Source: Astragalus membranaceus | Taxonomy: Eukaryota; Streptophyta; Magnoliopsida; Fabales; Fabaceae | Reading direction: 5' to 3' | Length of the DNA: 64,000 bases | NCBI GenBank assembly: GCA_039519185.1 | Contig: CM076854.1 | Span: forward strand, 14,605,192 to 14,669,191 | Notes under the pieces: model-generated | What the model saw: only the letters and a program-made list of their open reading frames with translations | Told to the model about the DNA's origin: nothing | Database searches by the model: none | Program-made: the position numbers and the translations under genes | Shown: positions 20,720 to 32,613 of the stretch, piece by piece | Numbering within the stretch: the stretch's first letter is position 1 | How the letters are laid out: every line of letters begins with the position of its first letter

Positions 20720-21365
20720 AAAAAACAGTTTTTTAAAAATATTTTTTTATAAAAAGTAAAACAGTTTTTTTAAATAAAAAAACTGAAATCTTTTTTTTAG
20801 TTAAAAACAGTTTTTTAAAAACAGGTTTTTATAAAAAGTGAAAGAGTTAAAAAAAATTGACACTGTATACTGTTGTACGGAAAAAGTAAAACAGTTTTTT
20901 AAAAATATTTTTTTATAAAAAGTAAAACAGTTTTTTTAAATAAAAAAACTGAAATCTTTTTTTTAGTTAAAAACAGTTTTTTAAAAACAGGTTTTTATAA
21001 AAAGTGAAACAGTTAAAAAAAATTGACACTGTATACTGTTTGTACGGAAAAAACACTGTAGCGCTGGAAAAAGCACTGTAATGCTGAAAAGCTGTTGAAA
21101 AAGCACTGTAGCACTGAAAAGCTGCGAAAAACTGTTGTTATTTTGTTTTTTTGCAGCGAATTTACGATTTTAAAAACAGGTTTTTATAAAATGTGAAAGA
21201 GTTAAAAAAAATTGACACCGTATACTGTTTGTACGGAAAAAACACTGTAGCGCTGGAAAAAGCACTGTAGTGCTGAAGAGCTGTTGAAAAAGCACTGTAG
21301 CGCTGAAAAGCTGCGAAAAACTGTTGTTATTTTGTTTTTTTGCAGCGAATTTACGATTTTACCCT
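20720..21365. repeat. Tandem repeats of ~165 and ~190 bp
   Basis: A unit of about 162-165 bp (AACAGTTTTTTAAA… to TGTACGGAAAAA) occurs at about 20720-20884 and again at 20885-21049. A second unit (CACTGTAGCGCTGGAAAA… to GCGAATTTACGATTTT) occurs at about 21052-21173 and 21240-21360. The copies share the GACACTGTATACTGT block. Family not known to me. Confidence 0.82.
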
Positions 21366-21999
21366 TGATGTTGGACAAATGGCAAAATTTGCAGATGTCT
21401 AATAAAGTCATTTTGCTAGTACTTGATTTTTATATATGGTAGTTGATATATGGTAGTTGATAGAATGGAGGCCCCATTATAACCAAAAAAGAATGGAGGC
21501 CCCATTTCTTTGATAAATTTTTTATTTTTTTGAGACCCCAAGCCCTTGCTTGGGCTACTTTGGGCTTGGGCCAACCATGACATGTGCTTGCACATGAGTA
21601 CCGTTGTGCTATTTTTGCATAGTAGTCTCAAACCGAAACTGTAATATAGTTGTAAACTAATCAAGTATCATTCAAATTGCTTATAAAAAAACTATATCAT
21701 TCGAATTATAATATATAAGCAATATAATTACTAAACAACCAGTGACGGATCCAAAAAAATTATGTATAGTGGGGGCAATATTACATTATAATTGTTCTCT
21801 GCGCTATTTTATATTCTCAAAACATTGGCGCCAATTTGATTAGCGGTACGCGGGTCAAAATAATTATAAAGATATAAAAATAGTACAAGGAAGTTAACCT
21901 AGGTCGTCTCACGAAGACCTCTAAACTAAAGTCTACCCGAATCATGAACGAAACTAACAATAAAAGGGGGGGGGGTTTGAGGAAAATATTAAAAATTCA
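21366..21999. other. AT-rich intergenic sequence, repeat debris
   Basis: No gene seen. The CCAGTGACGGATCC motif at about 21740 and the GGCCCCA-rich piece at 21465-21560 look like decayed DNA-transposon ends, not resolvable here. A G-run (about 21966-21975) lies just before the 185-bp array. Confidence 0.4.
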
Positions 22000-23185
22000 T
22001 AAATTTAGACACAAAACTAGTGAAATTCATAAATTTGGCTTCAAAAAAAATATTAAAAATTCATCAATATACTACCTAAAATATTTAAATCAATCAATTT
22101 AGTCCCTAAACTATTGTAAACTCGTCAATTTTGAACCTAAACTATTCAAACTCATCAATTTAGTCCCGTAACAATGTTACATTTTTAAATTTAGACCCAA
22201 AACTATTGAAATTCATAAATTTGGTTCCAAAAAAATATTAAAAGATCATCAATATACTATCTAAAATATCCAAATCTATCAATTTAGTCCCTAAACTATT
22301 GTAAACTCTCAATTTCGAACCTAAACTATTCAAATTCATCAATTTAGTCCCGTAACGATGTTACATTTTAAAATTTAGACCCAAAACTATTGAAATTCAG
22401 AAATTTGGTTCCAAAAAAATATTAAAAGATCATCAATATACTATCTAAAATATCCAAATCTATCAATTTAGTCCCTAAACTATTGTAAACTCATCAATTT
22501 CGAACCTAAACTATTCAAATTCATCAATTTAGTCCCGTAACTATGTTACATTTTTGAATTTAGACCCAAAACTAGTGAAATTCATAAATTTGGCTTCAAA
22601 AAAATATTAAAAATTCATCAATATACTACCTAAAATATTCAAATCAATCAATTTAGTCCCTAAAGTATTGTAAACTCGTCAATTTCAAACCTAAACTATT
22701 CAAACTCATCAATTTAGTCCCGTAACTATGTTACATTTTGGAATTTAGACCCAAAACTATTGAAATTGTTAAATTTGGTTCCAAAAAAATATTGTAAAGA
22801 TCATCAATATACTACCTAAAATATTCAAATATATCAATTTAGTCCCTAAACTATTGTAAACTCCTCAATTTCGAACCTAAACTATTCAAATTCATCAATT
22901 TAGTCCCGTAACTATGTTATATTTTTGAATTTAGACCCAAAACTAGTGAAATTCATAAATTTGGCTTTAAAAAAATATTAAAAATTCATCATTATACTCC
23001 CTAAAATATTTAAATCATTCAATTTAGACCCTAAACTATTGCAAACTCGTCAATTTCGATCCTAAACTATTCAAATTCATCAATTTAGTTCCGTAACTAT
23101 GTTACATTTTTGAATTTAGGCCCAAAACTAGTGAAATTCATAAATTTGACTTCAAAAAATATTAAAAATTCATCAATATACTACC
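22000..23185. repeat. 185-bp tandem array built of six ~31-bp monomers
   Basis: The landmark TAGTCCCGTA (last copy TAGTTCCGTA) recurs at 22161, 22345, 22530, 22715, 22901 and 23086: steps of 184-186 bp, about six and a half copies. Each 185-bp unit breaks into six related 29-32-bp monomers of the type 'CCTAAACTATTNAAATTCATCAATTTAG'-like sequence, individually diverged but in fixed order. This is a higher-order repeat. Confidence 0.92.
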
Positions 23186-23199
23186 TAAAATATTTAGAA

Positions 23200-23525
23200 T
23201 CCCCTTGGCATAGACCTCTTTTTAGACTAAAACTCTCCAACCTGCTTCCATTCTAAAGCAAAGAAATTGTAGAGGATGTAATTTCGAACATGATGAGAGA
23301 AATTATTGATTCCGGAAAGCTAAACATGCTCAAAGTCTCCCTAAGAAAATCCCAATCAACATGGTGATACGCTTTCTCCAAATTCAACTTAAAAATCATA
23401 TCACCCTTTTTACTTTTCTTTTTGCTTAAATGATGAATGACTTCCTGAAGAACTATAGCGTTCTCTTTAGTATTTCTTCGTGGAATGAAGTTGCTTTGGA
23501 GGGGCCCCACAATAGCATTACAAAT
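23200..23525 (-). pseudogene. LINE reverse transcriptase fragment
   Basis: The minus-strand reading GPLQSNFIPRRNTKENAIVL, then QEVIHHLSKKKSKKG, then FKLNLEKAYHHVDWDFL matches the plant L1-type LINE reverse transcriptase ('QS.FIPGR...DNAI..QE..H...KDLEKAYD.V.W'). The family Asp in EKAYD is His here and flanking motifs are absent. It is a short dead fragment abutting the 185-bp array. Confidence 0.85.
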
Positions 23526-23664
23526 GAATTATAATTATAATAAATTAACAATTTGGAAAATTTAAAATTAAACTCTTTAAATTAACACATTAATTAAAAA
23601 ACAAAGAAAAAGCAATTTAATAAATAGGTGAGCGAATATTTTTATAAAAAATGAAATCACTAAT
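23526..23664. other. AT-rich spacer
   Basis: Short AT-rich interval between the LINE fragment and the SINE target duplication. Nothing recognised. Confidence 0.4.
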
Positions 23665-23675
23665 TATACTAACTT

Positions 23676-23871
23676 GGGTTTTTTTTTATAAACTAGGTAT
23701 CCTTTGTGCGCAACTGCAGAGACTAATCTCTCGAGCCGGATAGGACCACAATGGCCAGCAAAGCTCTCCTTCAAGAGATTTAACACTGCTGCATGTCCAA
23801 TGCTGGATTCAAACCCATGACCTTGGTTAAGCTGGAAGAGACCCCTACCATTTAATTCAAGTGCTCTGGTG
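23676..23871 (-). mobile_element. tRNA-derived SINE, minus strand
   Basis: 196 bp flanked by TATACTAACTT (23665-23675 and 23872-23882). On the minus strand the box-B-like GGTCATGGGTTTGAATCC lies about 55 bp from the 5' end. The 3' end finishes in an A-run after AGTTTAT. Long TSD, pol III box and A-tail together support a SINE. Confidence 0.83.
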
Positions 23872-24134
23872 TATACTAACTTAGGTATATCTTCATAAAA
23901 AATGACTTCGGTAAAATAAAAAGAACAACTTGTAAAAAAACCAAAAAGAACAAAATTTATTACATAGAATAACATCTTTGCTTAAAATTAAAAAACATCA
24001 CTTTGCATCTCTACTGTTGAAGGTTGCAAGGATGCAATGGAGCTGATTCTGAATCTGATTAGCATACCACACATCACTTTGCCTCTCTGCTGTTGAAGAT
24101 TACTGTTATGAGGGAGTTGCTCCCAGGTTTGGAG

Positions 24135-24543
24135 GCTCCAAGGCCCCGATACTTCAAAAATGGAAACGTACCCATGTCGGATACGTATCCGATACCGATA
24201 CGCACCTGATACTTCCCGATACGTACCCAAAGAGTATCCGATAATTTTTTTAATTTTTTTAAAAAAATATTTGACTCGATACTTTTCTGGTACATACATC
24301 TTTGATACTTCTTACCAACTAAGGATACTTCTCAGATACATTTTCGATACCTCTTACCAATTAAGCGCATGATTGTCACTCATATATGATACACTTTAAT
24401 GCCTCAATAACTAAAAGACAAAATTATCTGTTTTTCTGTAACACAATAATAGAATAAATAATACATAGTGATATGGGTGAGATAAATATACATAACTATC
24501 TCTACTTGATATGATCACAAGTATTTAATTCTACAATGTGATG

Positions 24544-24593
<50 letters not shown>

Positions 24594-25050
24594 CTAATGA
24601 TATGTTTATGTTTTACTGAGCAACTACGTACTAATATGAATATCTTAGTCTATAAAAAGTCATCTGTTTCCGCCACTGACTATTCGGATTATACGATTCC
24701 GGGTGGTCTCAATTACTTGTCCACCCCCACTTTTATGACTAGTCACTCATACATAGGTGTGTCAGTCGTCCTCTTCCTTTCATCCATATATATTGTGTGA
24801 TTTTTTTATCTATTTAGACAGTTTTTTTCATATCTATAAAATGCAATATTTCTGTTTTTCATCTTTGTTTTTTTATTTGTGTTTCTATTCTATTTTATTT
24901 GTTCTGTTATGTTTTTATATATTTAAATTTTAATTTAATTTTTTATTAAAATATCTCAGTCGTGTCGTATCTTGATTTTAAAAATTTTCTTGTATCCCCG
25001 TATCCGTATCGTGTCGTATCCCGTATCGTATCTCGTATCCGGGCTTCATA
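24135..25050. mobile_element. GATACG-rich hAT-like non-autonomous element
   Basis: 916 bp flanked by the 8-bp duplication GTTTGGAG (24127-24134, 25051-25058). Both terminal regions are dense in GATACG/CGTATC units in inverted orientation (CCCCGATAC... and ...GTATCCGGG). The interior is AT-rich with an (AT)22 run. The size and GATACG style match the element in the RING gene intron (42216-43143), though the outermost bases differ. Confidence 0.7.
24547..24590. repeat. (AT)22 microsatellite
   Basis: 44 bp of uninterrupted AT inside the GATACG element. Confidence 0.97.
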
Positions 25051-25128
25051 GTTTGGAGCTCTCCTATGTGCCTCGTGAAGCTAACACAAGTGCGGATCAT
25101 CTTACTAAAATGCTAATTCGCACCTAAC

Positions 25129-25900
25129 AAGCATTGTCTTTTGGGACTCTCCTCTTAGTTTTATTTCGGACCAACTAACTGCTGATTCCATTAGTAGCTA
25201 GTTTGGTTCTCTTTTTCTTTTCTTATGTATGACTCACAAAAAAAATCAATACATTGGGTCAGTCGCGCCAGGGGGTAATGACTTAACCTAGTTTGTTAAA
25301 ACACATGAAACCTACACCAAGTTGGTAAATAAGGTGAGTTCTTTACACTATGTTGATAAAAAAAAAACCGTTATAAACACTTGGTACAAAATTGAAGCAA
25401 ACTGCACTACAAACACCCATAAACTTAACTCTATTAACTAAGAGAGAATAATCGGAGCAGCTAATCAATTAATAAGAACTATTTTGGAATACTAGGTTGA
25501 TTAAATTAAGTATTTCCTCCTTCAAAATTCCCCTTACAATAAGTTGAAGGAAATAAGAGTAATAATTAAAAACAATACTTTTTCTTTCCATGTGAGACAT
25601 TTCTCTCTACCAGAGAAGTATCGCTTGAAAGTAAGAAAAACGATAGAAAGAAGAATTTGAATAGAGTTTTTCACAAGATCTTTGATTTCAAAAACCTTTT
25701 ATAAGTAGTTTATAAAGAAAAGGCAAATGAAAGCAAGTACATGAAGCATAAGATTTATTGTGGTTGACGGTACCTGGTAGCTAGTCCAACCCCGTCAAAA
25801 TCTCTGAAGGACTTCCACTAAAAATTTCTTTTACAACGCCAAGAGTTTATTCATGGCTAAATTCTCAGCCTCTAAGGAAATGTAATTATTGAGCGTTTTA
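25129..25900. other. LINE 3' end and AT-rich spacer
   Basis: LINE 3' untranslated sequence to about 25247 (A-run), then unrecognised sequence up to the copia target site. No ORF of note. Confidence 0.45.
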
Positions 25901-25905
25901 CAAAG

Positions 25906-26128
25906 TGTTCGAATCGATGAGAGCAGAGGAAATGAAACTGGAAAAATGTATATTCTTCATTATGATCTAACTCACTATTACAAAACTGTGATTTGAGTAT
26001 ATATACATTGCAGATGCTCTAACAGAAAACTAACCTCAGTGGTTAAATAATAACCTGTACACTAACTCTAGTTTAATTAGATAACTGTACTGAACTATAC
26101 AGAGTAAACAGTATGTACAATGCTAACA
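25906..26128 (-). repeat. copia 3' LTR (223 bp)
   Basis: TGTTCGAATCG...ATGCTAACA on the plus strand. No difference from 30884-31106 was found on direct reading. Confidence 0.95.
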
Positions 26129-26138
26129 TCCCCCCTCA
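26129..26138 (-). promoter_or_regulatory. copia polypurine tract, overlapping the pol stop codon
   Basis: Minus strand TGAGGGGGGA abuts the 3' LTR. Its TGA is the pol stop codon, so the coding region runs right up to the LTR. Confidence 0.85.
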
Positions 26139-29100
26139 AGTTGGACTGTGTATATTACATATGCCCAACTTGGATACAAAAGAATGAAATGAAGTGCTAT
26201 GGAGAGGCTTTGTGAATACATCTGCCAGCTGATACTCTGAGGTGACTGGCAGCAAATGAACAACCTTGTTCTGTATCTTTTCTCGCACCGCATGACAATC
26301 TATCTCTATATGCTTTGTTCTTTCATGGAAAGTGGGATTATGTGCTAAGTATATTGCTGATTTATTGTCACAGTAGATGGCAGTAGGATTGGTTTGTATG
26401 ATGTGCAGATCCTTGAGAAGATAGTGCAGCCATTGCACCTCACAGACTAGGCTTGCCAAGGCTCTATACTCTGCCTCGGATGAAGATCTGGAAACAGTAT
26501 TCTGTTTCTTTGATTTCCAAGAAACAAGAGCATTACCAATGAAAACACAGTATCTAGTGATGGATTTTCTGCTATCTGTGCAGCAGGCCCAATCACTGTC
26601 AGAGAACCCTTTTAGAGTTAATTTTTCTGCTGCAGGAAACCAGAGACCTTGAGCTGGTGCAGCTTTGATGTATCGGAGAACACGGTTAGCAGCTTGAAAA
26701 TGAGATTCTAAGGGCTTGGAAACATACTGGCTAAGTTGCTGTACAGAGAATGCAATGTCAGGCCTTGTATTGGTGAGGTAAAGGAGCCTCCCAACAAGTC
26801 TTCTATAAGCAAATTCATCTTGGCAAGGTGTGCCCCCTTTGCTGCTCAACCTGGCAGAGGCATCTGCTGGTGTTGAAGCCGGTTTTACAGCGAGATTACC
26901 ACTATCTTCAAGCAATTCCAGGGCATACTTGCGTTGATTCAATAGAATTCCTTGCTTGGTGCGTTCTACTTCAAGTCCAAGGAAGAATCTTAATGTGCCA
27001 AGGTCTTTGATGCGAAATTCAGCATCCAAGAAACGCTTGACAGAGGAAATTTCTTGTAAATTGTTGCCTGCCAACACAAGATCATCTACATATACAAGCA
27101 GCACAGTGATGGAATGAACTGTGTGTTTAACAAATAAGGAATGATCTGCACTAGACTGAGTGTAACCAAGAGAAATCAGAGTAGTAGTTAATTTGAGATT
27201 CCACTCACGGCTGGCCTGCTTCAAACCGTAGAGTGATTTGTGCAACTTGCAGACCTTTGTAGAAGCACCAGAAACTTTGATATCAAAACCAGGTGGAAGA
27301 GTCATATACACTTCTTCACTCAAGTCCCCATGTAAAAATGCATTATTTACATCTAATTGTTCTAAAAACCAATTTTTAGAAGCAGCAATGGCTAACAAAA
27401 CTCTGACTGTGGTCATTTTAACCACAGGGCTAAAGGTTTCAAAATAATCCACTCCCTCAAGTTGAGTGTAGCCCTTGGCCACAAGTCTTGCTTTGTGTCT
27501 TTCAAGGGAACCATCAGCCTTGTATTTGGTTTTGTACACCCATTTGCAACCTATAGGTGTTTTTCCAACCGGAAGATCAACTATGGACCAAGTGTCATTC
27601 AATGCAAGAGCTGCCAGCTCCTCTTGCATTGCTCTCTGCCAGTGAGGATGTGGAGAGGCTTGGGAATAGGTGGTTGGATCACTAGTGGAAGTAACATTAT
27701 AACAAAAGGATTTGTATGATGGGGAGCATTTGTTATATGAAAGAACAGAGGATAAAGGGTAAGGAGAAGGATTACCTCGAGGAAGAGTGGCCCAGCTAGA
27801 AAAGCTACAATGGTAGTCCTTCAAGTAGCTCAGTTGATGAATAATTCTGCTTGAATGTCTAGTTGGTTGAGGAGGAAAATTTGGTGTAGGTGTAGAAGGA
27901 AGGGAACTGTCAGATGGTTGATTTGAAGTAGAAGAGGTTTGTGTTTGAAGTGTTGGTGAAGCATTTGTGTTTGAACTGTAAGTGTGAGGGTCCAGTGGTG
28001 GATTATTTGGGTCATAATCAGAGGTAGCTTCAGGGAACAGTGTATTGGAACTTGATGTTTCTGGTAAGGTGGGAGTATGAGCAGTGTCTAGTGAGTCAAA
28101 AGGTGGATTATTTAAGAAAGATGGAGAGGGTGTTTGGGTGTCAGAGGAAGGTGTTTGGGTATTTGGCTGTTGATGAAATGGGAAGTAGGTTTCATAGAAA
28201 ATCACATTACGTGATTGAAGAAGCTGGTGTGAGGATGTATCATAGAGAATGTAGCCTTTTGTTCCTTCTTTAAAACCTAGAAAAACAGTTTTTGTTGCTC
28301 TAGGGTCAAATTTGGTTCGGTTAGATGTGAGTGTGGATGCATAGGCAAGGCATCCAAAGGTTTTCAAATGGTCAAGAGATGGTGGTGTTTGATATAGCAC
28401 CTCAAAGGGAGATTTGTTGTTAAGCAAGGGTGTAGGTAAGCGGTTGATGAGGTGAATGGAGTGTTGAATGGCAAAATTCCACAATTTGTGAGGTAGTTGG
28501 GCTTGAAAGAAAAGGGCACGGGTAACATTGAGGATGTGTTGGTGTTTTCTCTCCGCCAATCCATTTTGTTGTGGTGTTTCAATGCAAGATCTTTGGTGTA
28601 TTATTCCCTTGCTAGAGTAGAACTCATGCATGAGGAATTCTACACCATTATCACTTCTAACGCATTTCAATTTGGTTTGGAATTGGGTTTCAATATAGGC
28701 TATGAAGGATTTTAGGTGGTTACGGGTTTCAGACTTGTTTTTCAACAAAATGGTCCAAGTATATCGGCTGAAATCATCTACCAATGTTAAAAAATATTTA
28801 TGGCCAAGCATAGAAGTGTGGGAGTAAGGTCCCCAAATATCAACATGTAACAATTCAAATATATGCTTAGTACTAGAAGTGCTTAATGGAAATGCTAACT
28901 TTCTTTGTCTTGCCATGTGACAAATATCACAAGGTGTTTTATCATTATCATCAAATGAAATGTGTGGGAATTGTTTTGATATACAGCTGTGTCTATTATG
29001 AGATAGATGACCTAATCTCATATGCCAAACTCTAGAGCTAATGGAGGCATTGGAAATGGACTTACAAGAATTACTAGGTGTATTGCTAACATTACAAACA

Positions 29101-30674
29101 GAACTTGTTCCACCAACCAAATCAGCTACTTGTGTGGAAAACTTGTAGAGTTTGCCTTCCAATCTAGCTGAACCAATCATCCTGTTGGTATGGGCCTGAA
29201 ACAAATAACAACCAAGATCATCAAAGTAAGCATTAATCTTGCTGCTAAGGGCTAGTTAAAGGACTGACATCAAGTTAGAACCGAAATCTTTGATGTATAA
29301 AACATTGTATAAAACAATATCTTTTGTGATGTGAACAGTCCCTATGTGTGTGGCAACAGCTGAAGTGTGATTAGGACAGTGAATGAGAGTGTGTGGGATA
29401 GGTTTATAGCTAGAAAAGAGACTGAAATCAGAAATTATGTGGTCTGTGGCAGCTGTGTCAACAAGCCAGAAAATAAACTTCTTACCAGATGCTTGATTGA
29501 AATTATTAGAACCAGATACAGAGTTGCACACGGGTATGTGAGAGACCACAGTGTTGGCCGAGTGTGTTGACTGCTGTGCTTGCTGCATAGATTTCTGAAG
29601 GAGCTCAATCAGGCCCTTGTACTGGTCTGGTGTGAAGCATGTATTAGCACCAGACTCTGCAGGTTTGTTTTGTGATTCTTTCACACTAGAAGCATCAGAA
29701 ACAACGGTAGCATTGGTGGAATTCTTTTGTTTTTGTGACTGATAGCCGGGAGGAAATCCATGAATGAAGTAGCAAGTGTCAATTGTGTGGTTTGTCTTGT
29801 TACAATTGGTGCACAAACGTTGCTGGCCTCTCCCCTGGCCACGGCCAGACCTTCCCCTTCCACGGCCAGACCAATTATTACCTCCTCTATTGAAGGTTTG
29901 AACATGATTTACTGATGTAGCAGATTTGGCATCAGTTTCAGTTTCAGAAACATTGTTTGGAGGGTTATTTGTTGAATTTATGTTTCGTTCTTGTTGAATA
30001 ACAAGGGAAAAAGCCTTGGTAATGTGTGGAAGAGGATCCATCATCATGATTTGTCCTCTAACATTAGAATATTCCTCATTCAATCCTTTTAAGAACCTAA
30101 TAGTTTGATCTTGCTCTCAAAATTTCCTAACATTTTGTAGAGCAGTACAGCTACAAGGAATTGCGCAAGAGCAAGCAATAACAGGACGAAAACTCTCTAA
30201 TTCGTCCCAAAGTGTTTTCAATTCAGTATAGTACTCAGAGATATCGCGTGTGCCTTGAGAAATTTTGTAGATGTCCTCTTGAATGTCTCCAATTCGGAAC
30301 AAGTCTCCTTGATCGAATCTGTCACGGAGATCTTTCCAGGCGTCGTAGGCTTTGTCAAAGAAGACGATCGATTTCGCGATGCTTGGTGAAACGGACTTCT
30401 GAAGCCACGCTAATACCAGATTGTTGCATCTATACCACTGATTGTAGATCGAATGAGATTTGGCAGGTGCGGTTATCGTTCCATCAACAAAAATCAGCTT
30501 ATTCTTCGAAATCAAAGAAACGCGCATAGAACGAAACCACGGTTGAAAGTTCTTTCCTCCTTCCAGTACCGGTTGCACCAAAACTACTGCGGGAGATTCA
30601 TTAGGATGAATATAGAATGGATTTGAGGAATTTGTAGCGAAATCCTCATAACTATTGAAATTCTGGTTCGCCAT
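26136..30674 (-). pseudogene. copia gag-pol polyprotein, two in-frame stops
   Basis: One continuous frame of about 1,513 codons. N-terminal gag (NFQPWFRSMRVSLISKNKL; ISEYYTELKTLWDEL) is followed by a CCHC knuckle (CTNCNKTNHTIDTC) and FIHGFPPGY. The protease reads WLVDTAATDHI: the usual Gly of the DTGA/DSGA active site is Ala. The pre-integrase and integrase follow (MRLGHLSHNR; HVDIWGPY; RSDNGVEF; QQNGLAERKH). Reverse transcriptase comes next (CKWVYKTKYKADGSLERHKA; YVDDLVLAGN), then RNase H (DSDWACCTDSRKS; EAEYRALA; YCDNKSAIYLA). TGA at 30117-30119 in gag and TAA at 29256-29258 after the protease are the only breaks, both consistent with C-to-T changes. From 29204 down, all 1,022 codons are open. 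Confidence 0.92.
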
Positions 30675-30869
30675 TGAACAATTTCACTGAACGATGAAAG
30701 GTGAAAGAAATTTTCGAACAAGCGAGATAAAACCCTAATCGAACGAAAGGGAATGAAATCAAGATTCTTCAAATCGAAAATGCGTTGAGCAGGAGAACGA
30801 TTTGGAAGAGTTAGAATCAAAATGATAGAGGAGAAGGATCAACAATGGCGAAACCAGAGCTCAAGATTT

Positions 30870-30883
30870 GAGCTCTGATACCA
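30870..30883 (-). other. copia primer-binding site (tRNA-Met type)
   Basis: Minus strand TGGTATCAGAGCTC starts directly after the 5' LTR. This is the standard initiator-tRNA-Met primer site of plant copia elements. Confidence 0.9.
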
Positions 30884-31106
30884 TGTTCGAATCGATGAGA
30901 GCAGAGGAAATGAAACTGGAAAAATGTATATTCTTCATTATGATCTAACTCACTATTACAAAACTGTGATTTGAGTATATATACATTGCAGATGCTCTAA
31001 CAGAAAACTAACCTCAGTGGTTAAATAATAACCTGTACACTAACTCTAGTTTAATTAGATAACTGTACTGAACTATACAGAGTAAACAGTATGTACAATG
31101 CTAACA
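30884..31106 (-). repeat. copia 5' LTR (223 bp)
   Basis: Identical partner of 25906-26128, adjoining the primer-binding site, with TSD CAAAG on its outer side. Confidence 0.95.
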
Positions 31107-31111
31107 CAAAG

Positions 31112-31904
31112 TAAAATCTTAGTAATGATAAAGTCACTCTCAACTGAGAGATTTTGAAAACCTTTAGAAAGATAATTGAAATATTTTTAGTTTCTCTTGG
31201 CTTTAGAATACTGCTTCAAATATAAAATATGCTTTGAATGTGGAAAATATTTTGAATGGAATAGTTTCACAATCGTTAGTTGCTGAAATGCCTTTTATAG
31301 AGAACTAGAAATTATAATCGTTGATGCACATCCTGAGATAGAAATCTATCTATTGAAATTAAGATATCGCGAGACAACTGCATTAAATGCAATCTGGTTA
31401 TACATTCAATCACGCCAAAAATCTGCTTTATCTGTACACTACTATATACTATTAGAGTATTAATTCAAACTTCGGCAATATGTTTCTTGTCACTTTCTGA
31501 ATTATTCTCTTTAACTTATTCGATTTATTCCTTGATTCATCGTACATAAATAAATATTTCAGATGCCATTAAATATCTCATTTAATGTTATCTAGTCTTC
31601 TGGTGATGAATATCGGACCGGAGAAAAATAGAAGCTTGATAGCACTTGGGATTAAACTAAACAAATGTTTGGCGGACTAGACACTTAAACACTGACCCAG
31701 ATGCATTATGATAGATAAGCCTTGAACAAAAGCTTCTTCAAGGAAAATAATCTTAACAAATGATATCACTGTATTGCTAGACCAGATGATAAACCCAGTC
31801 AATCATAAGTATATAAAAGAGCATGGATCTTTTGATATCATGTAATGATATTTTTATGTTAAAGTGAGTGAGTACCTTATGCAAACTTGAAAAACACGTT
31901 AGAA
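31112..31904. other. Unrecognised intergenic sequence
   Basis: No ORF longer than background and no repeat I can name. It continues the sequence that flanks the copia insertion on the left (about 25250-25900), as expected from a simple insertion. Confidence 0.45.
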
Positions 31905-32613
31905 GGCCCGTATATCTAATTTCTTAAGGGTTTGAGTGGAGATGTGGTATCCAGGTCTCTTGGTGGTCTGGTTCGTTGGCTAGCGCGTTGTTGCTCCCGG
32001 TGTTCCCACGGACTCTCCAACAAGTGGTATTAGAGCCAGGTTTTGGCTTGGTGAGGGAGTGGGTAGTGGATCCTAGTTTGGATCAAGGCTAACGATGTGG
32101 GTAACTCACACTTGACGAGGAGATTGTTGGGAAATCAAGTGTGAGTGGTTAGTCCCACGTTGGGCTAAGAATGAGCTATATGAAAGATATATAAGAGAGG
32201 GGGCTGACATACCCATTACTTTAAGGTTTTGGGTGGAGATGTGGTGTCCAGGTCTCTTGGTGGTTTGGTTCATTGGCTAGCTTGTTGTTGCTCCCGGTGC
32301 TCCCTCGGACTCCCCAACAAGTGGTATCAGAGCTAGATTCGACTTTGTAGGGGAGCGGGAAGTGGATCCTGGTTTGGATCAATGATAGTGATGTGGTTGA
32401 CTCACATTTGAGGGGGAGATTGTTGGGATTTCAAGTGTGAGTGGTTAGCCCCACATCGGTTAGGAATGAACTATATAAATGATATATAAAATAGGGGACC
32501 CATATATTCGTTGCCTTAAGGTTTTGGGTGGAGAAGTGACTCTAAGTCTCTTGGTGGTCCGATTCATTGACTAGCTCGTTGTTGCTCCCGGTGCTCACCT
32601 GAACTCCCCAACA
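31905..32613 (+). mobile_element. TRIM retrotransposon array: three LTRs, two internal regions
   Basis: A truncated LTR (about 31905-32022), then two full LTRs (32125-32319 and 32421-32613, 195 and 193 bp), are separated by ~100-bp interiors. Each interior starts with a tRNA-Met primer site (TGGTATTAGAGCC at 32025; TGGTATCAGAGC at 32322) and ends with a purine tract (GAGGAGAT; GAGGGGGAGAT). The full LTRs begin TGTTGGGA and end CCCCAACA. Tiny LTRs and interiors without coding capacity define a TRIM (terminal-repeat retrotransposon in miniature). Confidence 0.88.

Larger units (their letters stand above)
24030..25128 (+). pseudogene. LINE RNase H tail, split by an hAT-like insertion
   Basis: After the insertion, 25052-25128 reads ELSYVPREANTSADHLTKML and then stops. 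This is the C-terminal RNase H signature of plant LINEs ('LSHVPREANK.AD.LAK'). Before the insertion, 24030-24134 holds a decayed upstream part ending RELLPGLE in the frame that would continue into it. Joining across the TSD restores continuity. The 3' non-coding end runs to an A-run at about 25240. Confidence 0.7.
25906..31106 (-). mobile_element. Young Ty1/copia element, complete structure
   Basis: 5201 bp on the minus strand with 223-bp LTRs at 25906-26128 and 30884-31106 that are identical by eye. It is flanked by CAAAG (25901-25905, 31107-31111). It has a tRNA-Met primer site, a polypurine tract, and one gag-pol frame with all domains in copia order. Identical LTRs imply very recent insertion. 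Two nonsense codons and an altered protease motif suggest it cannot move alone, unless it reads through the stops or is helped in trans. Confidence 0.95.

Noticed and set aside
24160..24372. Small gene in the GATACG region
   Set aside because: The frame consists of translated GATACG repeats inside a non-autonomous DNA element.
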